64,000 nucleotides of DNA from Roseateles_B sp041906185. Lineage in GTDB: Bacteria > Pseudomonadota > Gammaproteobacteria > Burkholderiales > Burkholderiaceae_C. A program made the position numbers and the translations under genes. The notes under the pieces were generated by a model, which saw nothing but the letters and a program-made list of their open reading frames with translations, had not been told where the DNA came from and searched no databases. The stretch's first letter is position 1, and the number at the start of each line of letters is the position of its first letter. Positions 10,853-18,190 of the stretch are shown piece by piece. The stretch is from positions 1 to 64,000 of the forward strand of contig JAYRJQ010000010.1 of the NCBI GenBank assembly GCA_041906185.1, in the 5' to 3' direction.

Positions 10853-12117
10853 AAGATCGCGTCCATGCGCTGCACCTGCAGGCGTGCCAGCGTCAGGTTG
10901 GCGTGCGTCTTGTCGAGCACCGCGTGCAGCGCCAGGCCCGGGTGCTTGGGCACGGCGCGCAGCAGCAGGTGGTGCGCGCCGAGCGTGATGGCCGCATCGG
11001 GAATCGCGTGGCCCAGGCCCATCGCGCGGCAGGTGCCGGCGATCGAAGCGAGCAGTTCGGTGCCGTGGTTCGCCAGGTCGTCGGCGCCCGGGCTGGCACC
11101 GGCATGCGCCAAGGCGCGGCCGCTGGCGAGTTCGAACACGCAGCAGCTCACCATGCCGGTGAGTTCGCCGAGCTGGTGCACGTAGCGGTCGAGCAGGCTG
11201 GCCGAAAGCGGCGGCTCGGCGCTGCGCTGGCGGCTGGTGGGCACCGCCGGCATGGGGCGCATCGCGAGTGGCGGCGTGGTGGCCGCCGGCGGCGGTGCGG
11301 GAGGCTGTGCCGGCGCGGCGACCGGCGGGAATCCACTCGGGCGCACGCCCGCCGGCGCGCTGCCGCGTGCCGGCAGCAACTCGCGGATGCGCGCCCAGGT
11401 GCCGTTGATGAAGCCCCAGGCATCGGCCGGGCGCGTCACCTGCGGCGTGGTGCGCACGTCGACCACGCTGCCGCGGCCCAGCTCGGCCGCCGTGTGGGCC
11501 ACCGTGCTCGCCCCGCTGAGCGGCAGCACCAGCACATGCCGGTTGCGCCAGTGGCCGCCGAGGATGTCGGCATGCAGCGGCTTGAAGGCCGCTTCCAGCG
11601 TGTGCGAGGGCAGCTCGCCGACCATGATCACCGACAGGCGGCTGTTGGCCAGCAGCGTGCGCGCGAGGTCGTGGCGCGAGGCGGTGTCGGCATCGGCCTC
11701 GGTGGAGTACATCAGCAGCCGCGAGCCGTCGGAGGTGGGCAGCTCGACGTATTCGAGCGTCGCGAGCGTGGTGCCGTAGCCCTGGCGGCGGATGTGCAGC
11801 TTCTGCACCGCGCGCTTGCCGGCGGCGGCGATGCCGGCGAGCAGGCGGCGCGACGAGGTGGTGCCGATGTCGTGCACCGCGATGAACTCGGGGTCGAGGT
11901 GGTCGATCTGCTGCTGCAGCGCCTCGGCGGGCGCGCAGGAGACGAACAGCTCACGCTCGTTGGCGCCGACCGGCCGGCCGATCTCCTTCTGCTCGGGGTC
12001 GGTGTCGTCCTCGGCGCGACGCATGACCTGGGTCGCGAGCGCCGTCTGCGCCCGGGTGGCCTGCCAGGCTTCCGGGGTGTCGGGCGCGCCGCCGAAGGGC
12101 GGGGGGGTGGAGCTCAT
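10834..12117 (-). CDS. Uncharacterised protein with C-terminal Roadblock/LC7-like domain
   Basis: 427 residues, no signal peptide or membrane segment. The C-terminal about 110 residues (from LLDRYVHQLGELTGMVSCCVFEL) alternate strands and helices like the Roadblock/LC7 (MglB) fold, which usually regulates small GTPases or dimerises signalling proteins. The N-terminal about 230 residues (VSCAPAEALQQQIDHLDPEF onward, including GTTSSRRLLAGIAAAGKRAV) form an unrecognised alpha/beta domain, joined by a Pro/Ala linker at about 265-310. The start MSSTPPPFGG at 12117 is preferred to 12192, which runs into the nadB promoter region. No MglA-like GTPase is nearby. Domain assignment is inference from pattern only. 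Confidence 0.65.
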   Translation of the reverse strand: MSSTPPPFGGAPDTPEAWQATRAQTALATQVMRRAEDDTDPEQKEIGRPVGANERELFVSCAPAEALQQQIDHLDPEFIAVHDIGTTSSRRLLAGIAAAGKRAVQKLHIRRQGYGTTLATLEYVELPTSDGSRLLMYSTEADADTASRHDLARTLLANSRLSVIMVGELPSHTLEAAFKPLHADILGGHWRNRHVLVLPLSGASTVAHTAAELGRGSVVDVRTTPQVTRPADAWGFINGTWARIRELLPARGSAPAGVRPSGFPPVAAPAQPPAPPPAATTPPLAMRPMPAVPTSRQRSAEPPLSASLLDRYVHQLGELTGMVSCCVFELASGRALAHAGASPGADDLANHGTELLASIAGTCRAMGLGHAIPDAAITLGAHHLLLRAVPKHPGLALHAVLDKTHANLTLARLQVQRMDAIFDEPAA

Positions 12118-12267
12118 GGTTCTCGTGCCTGTTCGACGTTCTGCGACGCAGTGTAAGCGTCGGTGTCCGGAATGTGGCTCCCGCTGTTCCATCGTGGGGA
12201 TGGCACGTGGATGTCTTCACAGTGGTGTCGCGGCCAGCCCTCCCGCGGGCGTCGCGGGGGGCGTCGA

Positions 12268-12273
12268 TAGAAT
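12268..12273 (+). promoter_or_regulatory. Candidate -10 box of nadB
   Basis: TAGAAT, 24 nt before the nadB ATG, in the 180-bp divergent region between nadB and the Roadblock-like gene. A TACACT box for the opposite direction lies at 12150-12155. No clear -35 boxes. Confidence 0.4.
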
Positions 12274-12297
12274 GCACGATCCTTCACCTTGCCCGCC

Positions 12298-13935
12298 ATG
12301 AGCCCAGCCGACCGTACTGCCGCCGATCCCGTGGTCATCGTGGGCGCAGGCCTCGCCGGGCTGACGGTGGCCCTGCACCTGGCCAGGACGCAGCCGGTGG
12401 TGGTGCTGGCCAAGCGCGAGCTGAACGAGGGCGCCACCGCCTGGGCACAGGGCGGCATCGTCGGCGTGCTGGGCAGCGACGACAGCATCGACTCGCACGT
12501 GCGCGACACCCTGGATGCCGGCGCCGGGCTGGTCGAGGAGCACACGGCCCGCTACATCGCGCAGAACAGCGCCGAGGCGGTGGAGTGGCTGGTCGAGCGC
12601 GGCGTGCCGTTCTCGCCCGACCCGGAGGGCCCGCTGGGCCTGCACCTGACGCGCGAAGGCGGCCATGCGGTGCGCCGCATCGCCCATGCGGCGGATGCCA
12701 CCGGCAAGGCCATCCACGACGTGCTGCTCGACGAGGCGCGCGCCCACCCGAACATCACGCTGCGCGAGCGCTGGATGGCGCTCGACCTCATCACCAGCCG
12801 GCATCTGAAGCGCGAGGAGCAGCCGCGCTGCTACGGCATCTATGCGCTGGACATCGACCGCCAGCGCGTCGAGACGCTGCCGGCGCGGGCCGTGGTGCTG
12901 GCCACCGGCGGGGCCGGCAAGGTCTACCGCTACACGACGAATCCGGACACCTCCACCGGCGATGGCATCGCGATGGCCTGGCGCGCCGGCTGCCGCGTCG
13001 GCAACATGGAGTTCATCCAGTTCCACCCGACCTGCCTGTACCACCCGCAGGAGCGCAGCTTCCTCATCACCGAGGCGCTGCGCGGGGAGGGCGGCCAGCT
13101 GAAGTTGCCCGACGGCACGCGCTTCATGCCGGCGCACGACGAGCGCGCCGAGCTGGCGCCGCGCGACATCGTGGCGCGCGCGATCGACTTCGAGATGAAG
13201 AAGCACGGCCTGGACAACGTGCTGCTCGACGCCACGCACCTCGGCGAAGCCTTTCTCAAGGAGCACTTCCCGACCATCTACGCGCGCTGCCTGTCGCTGG
13301 GCATCGACATCGCCAGGCAGCCGATTCCCGTGGTGCCGGCGGCGCATTACACCTGCGGCGGCGTGGTGACGGATCTGCACGGCCGCACCGACCTGCCCGG
13401 CCTCTATGCCGTGGGCGAGACCACCTACACCGGCCTGCATGGCGCCAACCGGCTGGCCAGCAACTCGCTGCTGGAATGCGTGGTGCTCGGCCGCAGCTGC
13501 GCCGACAACATCCTCGAGCAGCAGCTGCACGAGCGCATGCCGCTGCCGGCCTGGGACGAGAGCCAGGTCGAGAATGCCGACGAGCAGGTCGTCATCGCCC
13601 ACAACTGGGACGAGCTGCGCCTGCTGATGTGGAACTACGTCGGCATCGTGCGCACGACGCGGCGGCTCGAGCGGGCGCTGCACCGCATCAAGCTGCTCAA
13701 GAGCGAGATCGACGACTACTACGCCAATTTCCGCGTCAACCGCGACCTGCTGGAGCTGCGCAACCTGGTCGATTGCGCCGAGCTGATCGTGCGCTCGGCG
13801 CTGATGCGCCACGAGAGCCGCGGCCTGCACTACAGCCGCGACTTCCCCAACACCCTGCCGGTCAGCTTCCCGACCGTGCTGGTGCGCCGCGCCCGCAGCG
13901 GCGCCAAGCCCAAGGTCTACGGGCTGAGCGGGTAA
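12298..13935 (+). CDS. nadB: L-aspartate oxidase
   Basis: 545-residue FAD enzyme oxidising aspartate to iminoaspartate, the first step of de novo NAD synthesis; it belongs to the succinate dehydrogenase/fumarate reductase flavoprotein family. FAD-binding VVIVGAGLAGLTVAL (about 12-26), GATAWAQGGI (about 45-54), HTREGGH-like LTREGGHAVRRI and the active-site segment PAAHYTCGGVVTD (about 345-357) are all present, as is GLHGANRLASNSLLE. ATG 12298 is used; a TTG nine bases earlier is possible but unsupported. nadA and nadC are not in the window. Confidence 0.95.
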   Translation: MSPADRTAADPVVIVGAGLAGLTVALHLARTQPVVVLAKRELNEGATAWAQGGIVGVLGSDDSIDSHVRDTLDAGAGLVEEHTARYIAQNSAEAVEWLVERGVPFSPDPEGPLGLHLTREGGHAVRRIAHAADATGKAIHDVLLDEARAHPNITLRERWMALDLITSRHLKREEQPRCYGIYALDIDRQRVETLPARAVVLATGGAGKVYRYTTNPDTSTGDGIAMAWRAGCRVGNMEFIQFHPTCLYHPQERSFLITEALRGEGGQLKLPDGTRFMPAHDERAELAPRDIVARAIDFEMKKHGLDNVLLDATHLGEAFLKEHFPTIYARCLSLGIDIARQPIPVVPAAHYTCGGVVTDLHGRTDLPGLYAVGETTYTGLHGANRLASNSLLECVVLGRSCADNILEQQLHERMPLPAWDESQVENADEQVVIAHNWDELRLLMWNYVGIVRTTRRLERALHRIKLLKSEIDDYYANFRVNRDLLELRNLVDCAELIVRSALMRHESRGLHYSRDFPNTLPVSFPTVLVRRARSGAKPKVYGLSG

Positions 13936-13951
13936 GACCCGACGATCGGGG

Positions 13952-13957
13952 TATACT
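13952..13957 (+). promoter_or_regulatory. Candidate -10 box of the rpsF operon
   Basis: TATACT 79 nt upstream of the rpsF ATG, in the 100-bp gap after nadB. The -35 position is GC-rich and not convincing; operon position is the main support. Confidence 0.45.
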
Positions 13958-14035
13958 CGCGGGCTTTCCCCTTGCCACACCCGGGAACGACGCTTCGGGG
14001 TGGCTTCCATTCACTGGAAACCTGAAGGAGCATCA

Positions 14036-14398
14036 ATGCGTCACTATGAGATCGTTCTGCTGATCCATCCGGATCAGAGCGAACAGGTTCCGGCCATGCT
14101 GGAACGCTACAAGGGCCTCGTCACCGCCGCCGGCGGCAAGGTGCACCGGGTCGAGGATTGGGGCCGCCGCCAGCTGGCCTACATGATCCAGAAGCTCGCC
14201 AAGGCGCACTACCTGTGCCTGAACATCGAGTGCAGCAAGGAAACGCTGACCGAGCTCGAGACGGGCTTCCGCTTCAACGACGCCGTGCTGCGTCACCTGA
14301 CCGTGGTGAAGGCCCAGGCCGAGACCACCCCGTCGGTGATGATGAAGATGGTCGAGAAGGAAGAGTCCCGCAAGGCCGCGCAGGAGTCGGCCGCCTGA
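14036..14398 (+). CDS. rpsF: 30S ribosomal protein S6
   Basis: 120-residue S6, which binds S18 on the platform of the small subunit. MRHYEIVLLIHPDQSEQ at the N-terminus and VEDWGRRQLAYMIQK in the middle are diagnostic. AAGGAG at 14025-14030 precedes the ATG; the longer frame from 14000 is excluded by this site. First gene of the classical S6-PriB-S18-L9 operon. Its TGA is overlapped by the presumed CTG start of priB. Confidence 0.97.
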   Translation: MRHYEIVLLIHPDQSEQVPAMLERYKGLVTAAGGKVHRVEDWGRRQLAYMIQKLAKAHYLCLNIECSKETLTELETGFRFNDAVLRHLTVVKAQAETTPSVMMKMVEKEESRKAAQESAA

Positions 14399-14676
14399 AC
14401 AGGCTGATGCTGACGGCCACGCTGGTCGAACGCGCCGCGCTTCGCTACACACCCGCCGGACTGCCGGCCCTGGACATGGTGCTCAAGCACGAATCCCAGG
14501 TCACGCAGGACGGCCAGCCCAGGAAGGTCTCGGTGGAAATCCGGGCCCGGGCGATCGGGGAGATCACGCGAACGGTCAGCGCGCTCGAACTGGGCAGCGA
14601 ACACGGCTTTGCCGGATTCCTCGCCTCCCAGCGCAACGGCCGCGGCGTCGTCTTTCACGTGACCGAGCTCGACTGA
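14395..14676 (+). CDS. priB: Primosomal replication protein PriB (probable CTG start)
   Basis: 93-residue single-stranded-DNA-binding OB-fold protein that works with PriA and DnaT in replication restart; conserved position between rpsF and rpsR. Family N-termini read MNRL-V/L-LTA-x-L-VERGALRYTPAG; here the same residues NRLMLTATLVERAALRYTPAG follow a CTG at 14395. That CTG overlaps the rpsF stop (CTGA) just as ATG/GTG does in relatives, and AGGAG at 14382-14386 is spaced eight bases from it. The first ATG (14407) would cut four conserved residues and be 20 bases from that site. The ATG start remains possible (89 residues). Confidence 0.85.
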   Translation: MNRLMLTATLVERAALRYTPAGLPALDMVLKHESQVTQDGQPRKVSVEIRARAIGEITRTVSALELGSEHGFAGFLASQRNGRGVVFHVTELD

Positions 14677-14717
14677 CGCACACGTTCAAATCCGGATAGA
14701 TCAGAAAGAGGTACACC

Positions 14718-15008
14718 ATGCCCCCGCCCCGTGGTAAAGGCCGGTTCTCCAAGGACCGCAAGCCCAAGCGCAACCAACAATCGCTGCTGTTCCGCCGCAA
14801 GCGCTTCTGCCGCTTCACCGTCACCGGCGTGAAGGAAATCGACTACAAGGACATCGACACCTTGCGCGATTTCGTCAGCGAGAACGGCAAGATCGTGCCC
14901 GCGCGCCTGACCGGCACGCGCGCCTTCTTCCAGCGCCAGCTGACCACCTGCATCAAGCGCGCTCGCTTCCTGGCCCTGCTGCCGTACAGCGACCAGCACA
15001 AGGTCTAA
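14718..15008 (+). CDS. rpsR: 30S ribosomal protein S18
   Basis: 96-residue S18, with the basic N-terminal extension common in betaproteobacteria (MPPPRGKGRFSKDRKPKRN) followed by the core RRKRFCRFTVTGVKEIDYKD and the C-terminal ARFLALLPYSDQHK. The FCRF cysteine is single, so this is the zinc-free form. Third gene of the operon; rplI follows after 12 nt. Confidence 0.97.
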   Translation: MPPPRGKGRFSKDRKPKRNQQSLLFRRKRFCRFTVTGVKEIDYKDIDTLRDFVSENGKIVPARLTGTRAFFQRQLTTCIKRARFLALLPYSDQHKV

Positions 15009-15020
15009 AGGAGCATCGCC

Positions 15021-15473
15021 ATGCAAGTGATCCTGCTCGAAAAGGTGCACAACCTCGGCAACCTCGGCGACGTGGTCAAGGTGAAGGACGGCTATGCCCG
15101 CAACTTCCTGATCCCGACCAAGGCTGCGCGCCGCGCCACCGAAGCCGCCATCAAGGAGTTCGAGGCGCGCCGCGCCGAACTCGAGAAGGCGGCCGCCGAG
15201 AAGCTCGCCACCGCCCAGGCGCTGGCCGAGAAGATGAACGGCCGCACCGTGCACATCACGCAGAAGGCGGGTGTGGACGGCCGGCTGTTCGGCTCGGTGA
15301 CCAACCACGACATCGCCGACGCGCTGAACCGCATCGACTTCAAGGTCGCCAAGGCGCAGGTGCGCATGCCCAACGGTCCGCTCAAGACCGTGGGCGAGCA
15401 CGGCGTGACCGTGGTGCCGCACACCGACGTCGTCGCGGAAATCAAGGTTGTGGTGATCGGCGAAACCGACTAA
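15021..15473 (+). CDS. rplI: 50S ribosomal protein L9
   Basis: 150-residue L9 with the typical N-domain MQVILLEKVHNLGNLGDVVK, GYARNFLIPTKAA, a long helix of Glu/Ala-rich sequence (about 42-75) and the C-terminal RNA-binding domain. AAAGGAG at 15007-15013 is its ribosome binding site. Last gene before a strong intrinsic terminator. Confidence 0.97.
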   Translation: MQVILLEKVHNLGNLGDVVKVKDGYARNFLIPTKAARRATEAAIKEFEARRAELEKAAAEKLATAQALAEKMNGRTVHITQKAGVDGRLFGSVTNHDIADALNRIDFKVAKAQVRMPNGPLKTVGEHGVTVVPHTDVVAEIKVVVIGETD

Positions 15474-15493
15474 GGTAGCCCCCGCGACCGCAC

Positions 15494-15523
15494 AAGGGCC
15501 GGCTCACGCCGGCCTTTGTCTTT
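15494..15523 (+). terminator. Intrinsic terminator of the rpsF-rplI operon
   Basis: 10-bp stem (AAGGGCCGGC / GCCGGCCTTT, loop TCAC, 15494-15517) followed by GTCTTT, 21 nt after the rplI stop. Confidence 0.85.
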
Positions 15524-15544
15524 GGTGGACCGAAAATCCACCGG

Positions 15545-15598
15545 TTGTCCCGCGGTGTCCACCGCCTGTCCCACCGGCTGCCCACAGGTTTGTCCACA
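15545..15598 (+). repeat. Helically phased DnaA-box-like repeats before dnaB
   Basis: Five same-strand 9-mers begin at 15545 (TTGTCCCGC), 15555 (GTGTCCACC), 15566 (CTGTCCCAC), 15578 (CTGCCCACA) and 15590 (TTGTCCACA), i.e. every 10-12 bp. The last is the GC-rich version of the DnaA box (TTATCCACA). The array ends three bases before the dnaB ATG. A 6-bp inverted repeat GGTGGA/TCCACC at 15524-15542 lies just upstream. Confidence 0.55.
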
Positions 15599-15601
15599 AG
15601 C

Positions 15602-17023
15602 ATGTCCAAGGTCTTCGAAGCTCCCGAGCCGACCCCGGCAGTGCGCGACGACGAGGTCGCGCGGCTGCGCGTGCCACCCCACTCGATCGAGGCCGAACAG
15701 AGCGTGCTCGGCGGCCTGCTGCTCGACAACAGCGCCTGGGACCGCGCCGGCGACCTGCTCACCGACAGCGACTTCTACCGCTGGGAGCACCGCCACATCT
15801 ACGCGGCCATCGGCGCGCTGGTGAACGCCACTCGGCCGGCCGACGTGATCACGGTGTTCGAGCAGCTGCAGAGCCACGGCAAGGCCGAGGAGTGCGGCGG
15901 CCTCGTCTACCTCAACGCGCTCGCGCAGAGCGTGCCGAGCGCGGCCAACCTGCGCCGCTACGCGGAGATCGTGCGCGAGCGCGCCATCCTGCGCAAGCTG
16001 GTCGCCACCTCCGACGAGATCGCCACCGCGGCTTTCAACCCGCAGGGCCGGCAGGTCTCGGAGATCCTCGACGAGGCCGAAGGCAAGATCTTCCGCATCG
16101 GCGAGGAAGGCTCGCGCTCCAAGCAGGGCTTCCAGAGCATGGACCAGCTGGTGGTGCAGCTGATCGACCGCGTCAACGAGCTGCACGAGAACGGCGCCGA
16201 GGACGTGACCGGCGTGCGCACCGGCTTCTACGACCTCGACAAGATGACCGCCGGCCTGCAGCCCGGCGACCTGATCGTGCTCGCCGCGCGCCCCTCGATG
16301 GGCAAGACCGCCTTCGCGCTGAACATCGGCGAGAACGTCGCCGTCAACGAGGGCCTGCCGGTGGTGGTGTTCTCGATGGAAATGGGTGCCGCGCAGCTGG
16401 CGCTGCGCATGGTCGGCTCGATGGGCCGCATCGACCAGAGCAACCTGCGCACCGGCCGGCTGCGCGACGACGAATGGGGGCGCCTCTCGGAAGCCGTCGA
16501 GAAGCTCGGCAAGGTCAGCATGTTCATCGACGAGAGCCCCGGCCTCACGCCCAGCGAAGTGCGCGCGCGGGCGCGGCGCCAGGCGCGCCAGTGCGGCCAG
16601 CTCGGGTTGATCATCGTCGACTACCTGCAGCTGATGAGCGGCAGCGGCGGCGGCAGCGACGAGAACCGCGCCACCGAGATCGGCGAGATCTCGCGCGGCC
16701 TGAAGTCACTGGCCAAGGAGCTGAAGTGCCCGGTGATCGCGCTCTCGCAGCTCAACCGCTCGGTGGAGACGCGCACCGACAAGCGGCCGATGATGAGCGA
16801 CCTGCGCGAGTCCGGCGCCATCGAGCAGGACGCCGACGTGATCATGTTCATCTACCGCGACGAGTACTACACCAAGGAAGCCTGCAAGGAGCCGGGTGTC
16901 GCCGAGATCATCATCGGCAAGCAGCGCAACGGCCCGACCGGCACCTGCAAGCTCACCTTCCTCAAGCCGCTGACCAAGTTCGACAACCTCGCCCCGGGCA
17001 TGGGCGGAGGCGACGACTACTGA
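15602..17023 (+). CDS. dnaB: Replicative DNA helicase DnaB
   Basis: 473-residue hexameric helicase that unwinds the fork and recruits DnaG (also in this window). N-domain from PPHSIEAEQSVLGGLLLD (about 20-37), linker helix, RecA-like motor with Walker A ARPSMGKTAF (about 233), Walker B LIIVDYLQLM, SQLNRSVETRTDKRP and DLRESGAIEQDAD. No intein is visible. The ATG at 15602 (MSKVFEAPEP) gives a normal N-terminus but lacks a ribosome binding site because the phased repeats occupy that place; an in-frame TTG at 15545 is the only upstream alternative. Confidence 0.96.
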   Translation: MSKVFEAPEPTPAVRDDEVARLRVPPHSIEAEQSVLGGLLLDNSAWDRAGDLLTDSDFYRWEHRHIYAAIGALVNATRPADVITVFEQLQSHGKAEECGGLVYLNALAQSVPSAANLRRYAEIVRERAILRKLVATSDEIATAAFNPQGRQVSEILDEAEGKIFRIGEEGSRSKQGFQSMDQLVVQLIDRVNELHENGAEDVTGVRTGFYDLDKMTAGLQPGDLIVLAARPSMGKTAFALNIGENVAVNEGLPVVVFSMEMGAAQLALRMVGSMGRIDQSNLRTGRLRDDEWGRLSEAVEKLGKVSMFIDESPGLTPSEVRARARRQARQCGQLGLIIVDYLQLMSGSGGGSDENRATEIGEISRGLKSLAKELKCPVIALSQLNRSVETRTDKRPMMSDLRESGAIEQDADVIMFIYRDEYYTKEACKEPGVAEIIIGKQRNGPTGTCKLTFLKPLTKFDNLAPGMGGGDDY

Positions 17024-17042
17024 GATTGCCGCTGCGCAATCC

Positions 17043-17072
17043 GCGCATACTGTATATAGTTACAGTATGCGC
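17043..17072. promoter_or_regulatory. LexA operator (SOS box), 30-bp perfect-arm palindrome
   Basis: Arms GCGCATACTGTA (17043-17054) and TACAGTATGCGC (17061-17072) around TATAGT. The core CTGT-N8-ACAG at 17050-17065 fits the proteobacterial LexA consensus exactly. The right arm contains the ATG (17067) of the radical-SAM gene. Confidence 0.85.
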
Positions 17073-18176
17073 CACGCCCGCCGCATCGCCATCGTTCCCG
17101 CCGAAGCGGTCTCGCCCAAGGGGCGTGGCACCACCTGGGCGCTCGAGCATCGCTTCAGCGCGCAGCACAGCGAGCCCTGGGACGACGGCTGGGGCACGCT
17201 GGATCAGCTGGCCGGCGAGGAGGTTCTTCCGCCGCAAACCCAGATCATCGAGGAGCGCGCCAGGTCCATCCTCACCGGCAACGACTCGCCGGACATCGGC
17301 TTCGACCTCTCCATCAACCCCTATCGCGGCTGCGAGCACGGCTGCATCTACTGCTTCGCGCGGCCGACGCACAGCTACCTCAACCTCTCGCCCGGCCTCG
17401 ACTTCGAGACGCGCATCGTCGCCAAGGTGAATGCCGCGCAGCGGCTGCGCGAGGCGCTGGCGCAGCGCGCCTACCAGCCGCTGATGCTCAACCTCGGCTC
17501 GGCCACCGATGCCTACCAGCCGGTCGAGCGCCGACTGCGCATCACGCGCGCGGTGGTCGAGGTGCTGGCCGAGTGCCGGCATGCGTTCTCGCTGGTCACC
17601 AAGTCGGCCGGCGTGGAGCGTGATCTCGATCTGATCGCACCGATGGCCGCGCAGAAGCTGGTCGCGGTGTATGTGTCGATCACCACGCTGGATGCGGCGC
17701 TGGCGCGCATCCTCGAGCCGCGCGCGGCCTCGCCGCAGCGGCGCCTGCGCACCATCCGCACGCTGGCCGAAGCCGGTGTGCCGGTGGGGGTGAGCGTCTC
17801 GCCGGTGATTCCCTTCGTCAACGAGCCCGAGCTGGAGCGCGTGCTCGAGGCCGCGGCCGAGGCCGGCGCGAAGAGCGCCTTCTCCATCGTGCTGCGCCTT
17901 CCCTGGGAGGTGAATCCGATCTTCCAGGACTGGCTGGCGCGCCACTACCCGCTGCGCGCCGAACGCGTGATGGCGCGCCTGCGCGAGATGCGCGGCGGGC
18001 GCGACAACGACGCGAATTTCGGCACGCGCATGACGGGCGAGGGCGTCTGGGCGCGGCTGCTGCGCCAGCGCTTTCACAAGGCCTGCGCGCGCCTCGGGCT
18101 GAACCGCGAGCGCCACGAACTCGACCTCACGCTGTTCCGCCGCCCCGGCGCGGCAGGGCAGGCCGAGCTGTTCTGA
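17067..18176 (+). CDS. Radical SAM protein of the PA0069/SplB-like family, LexA-controlled
   Basis: 369 residues. The [4Fe-4S]-binding CEHGCIYC (Cx3Cx2C, about 90-97) within NPYRGCEHGCIYCFARPTH identifies the PA0069 branch of radical SAM enzymes, related to spore photoproduct lyase; its substrate is unknown. Downstream motifs are LNLGSATDAYQPVE, SLVTKSAGVERDLDL and VSITTLD. The ATG lies inside the right arm of a LexA palindrome, so LexA binding would cover the start; there is no Shine-Dalgarno sequence and a leaderless transcript is possible. From memory, the Pseudomonas aeruginosa relative PA0069 also belongs to the LexA regulon, which together suggests a DNA-damage role (inference). Confidence 0.88.
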   Translation: MRHARRIAIVPAEAVSPKGRGTTWALEHRFSAQHSEPWDDGWGTLDQLAGEEVLPPQTQIIEERARSILTGNDSPDIGFDLSINPYRGCEHGCIYCFARPTHSYLNLSPGLDFETRIVAKVNAAQRLREALAQRAYQPLMLNLGSATDAYQPVERRLRITRAVVEVLAECRHAFSLVTKSAGVERDLDLIAPMAAQKLVAVYVSITTLDAALARILEPRAASPQRRLRTIRTLAEAGVPVGVSVSPVIPFVNEPELERVLEAAAEAGAKSAFSIVLRLPWEVNPIFQDWLARHYPLRAERVMARLREMRGGRDNDANFGTRMTGEGVWARLLRQRFHKACARLGLNRERHELDLTLFRRPGAAGQAELF

Positions 18177-18190
18177 GCCGATCTGCTCAG
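18173..18190. repeat. Palindrome spanning both stop codons of a convergent pair
   Basis: CTGAGC (18173-18178) and GCTCAG (18185-18190) with six bases between; the plus-strand TGA and the minus-strand TGA lie symmetrically in the arms. No T run. Confidence 0.4.
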
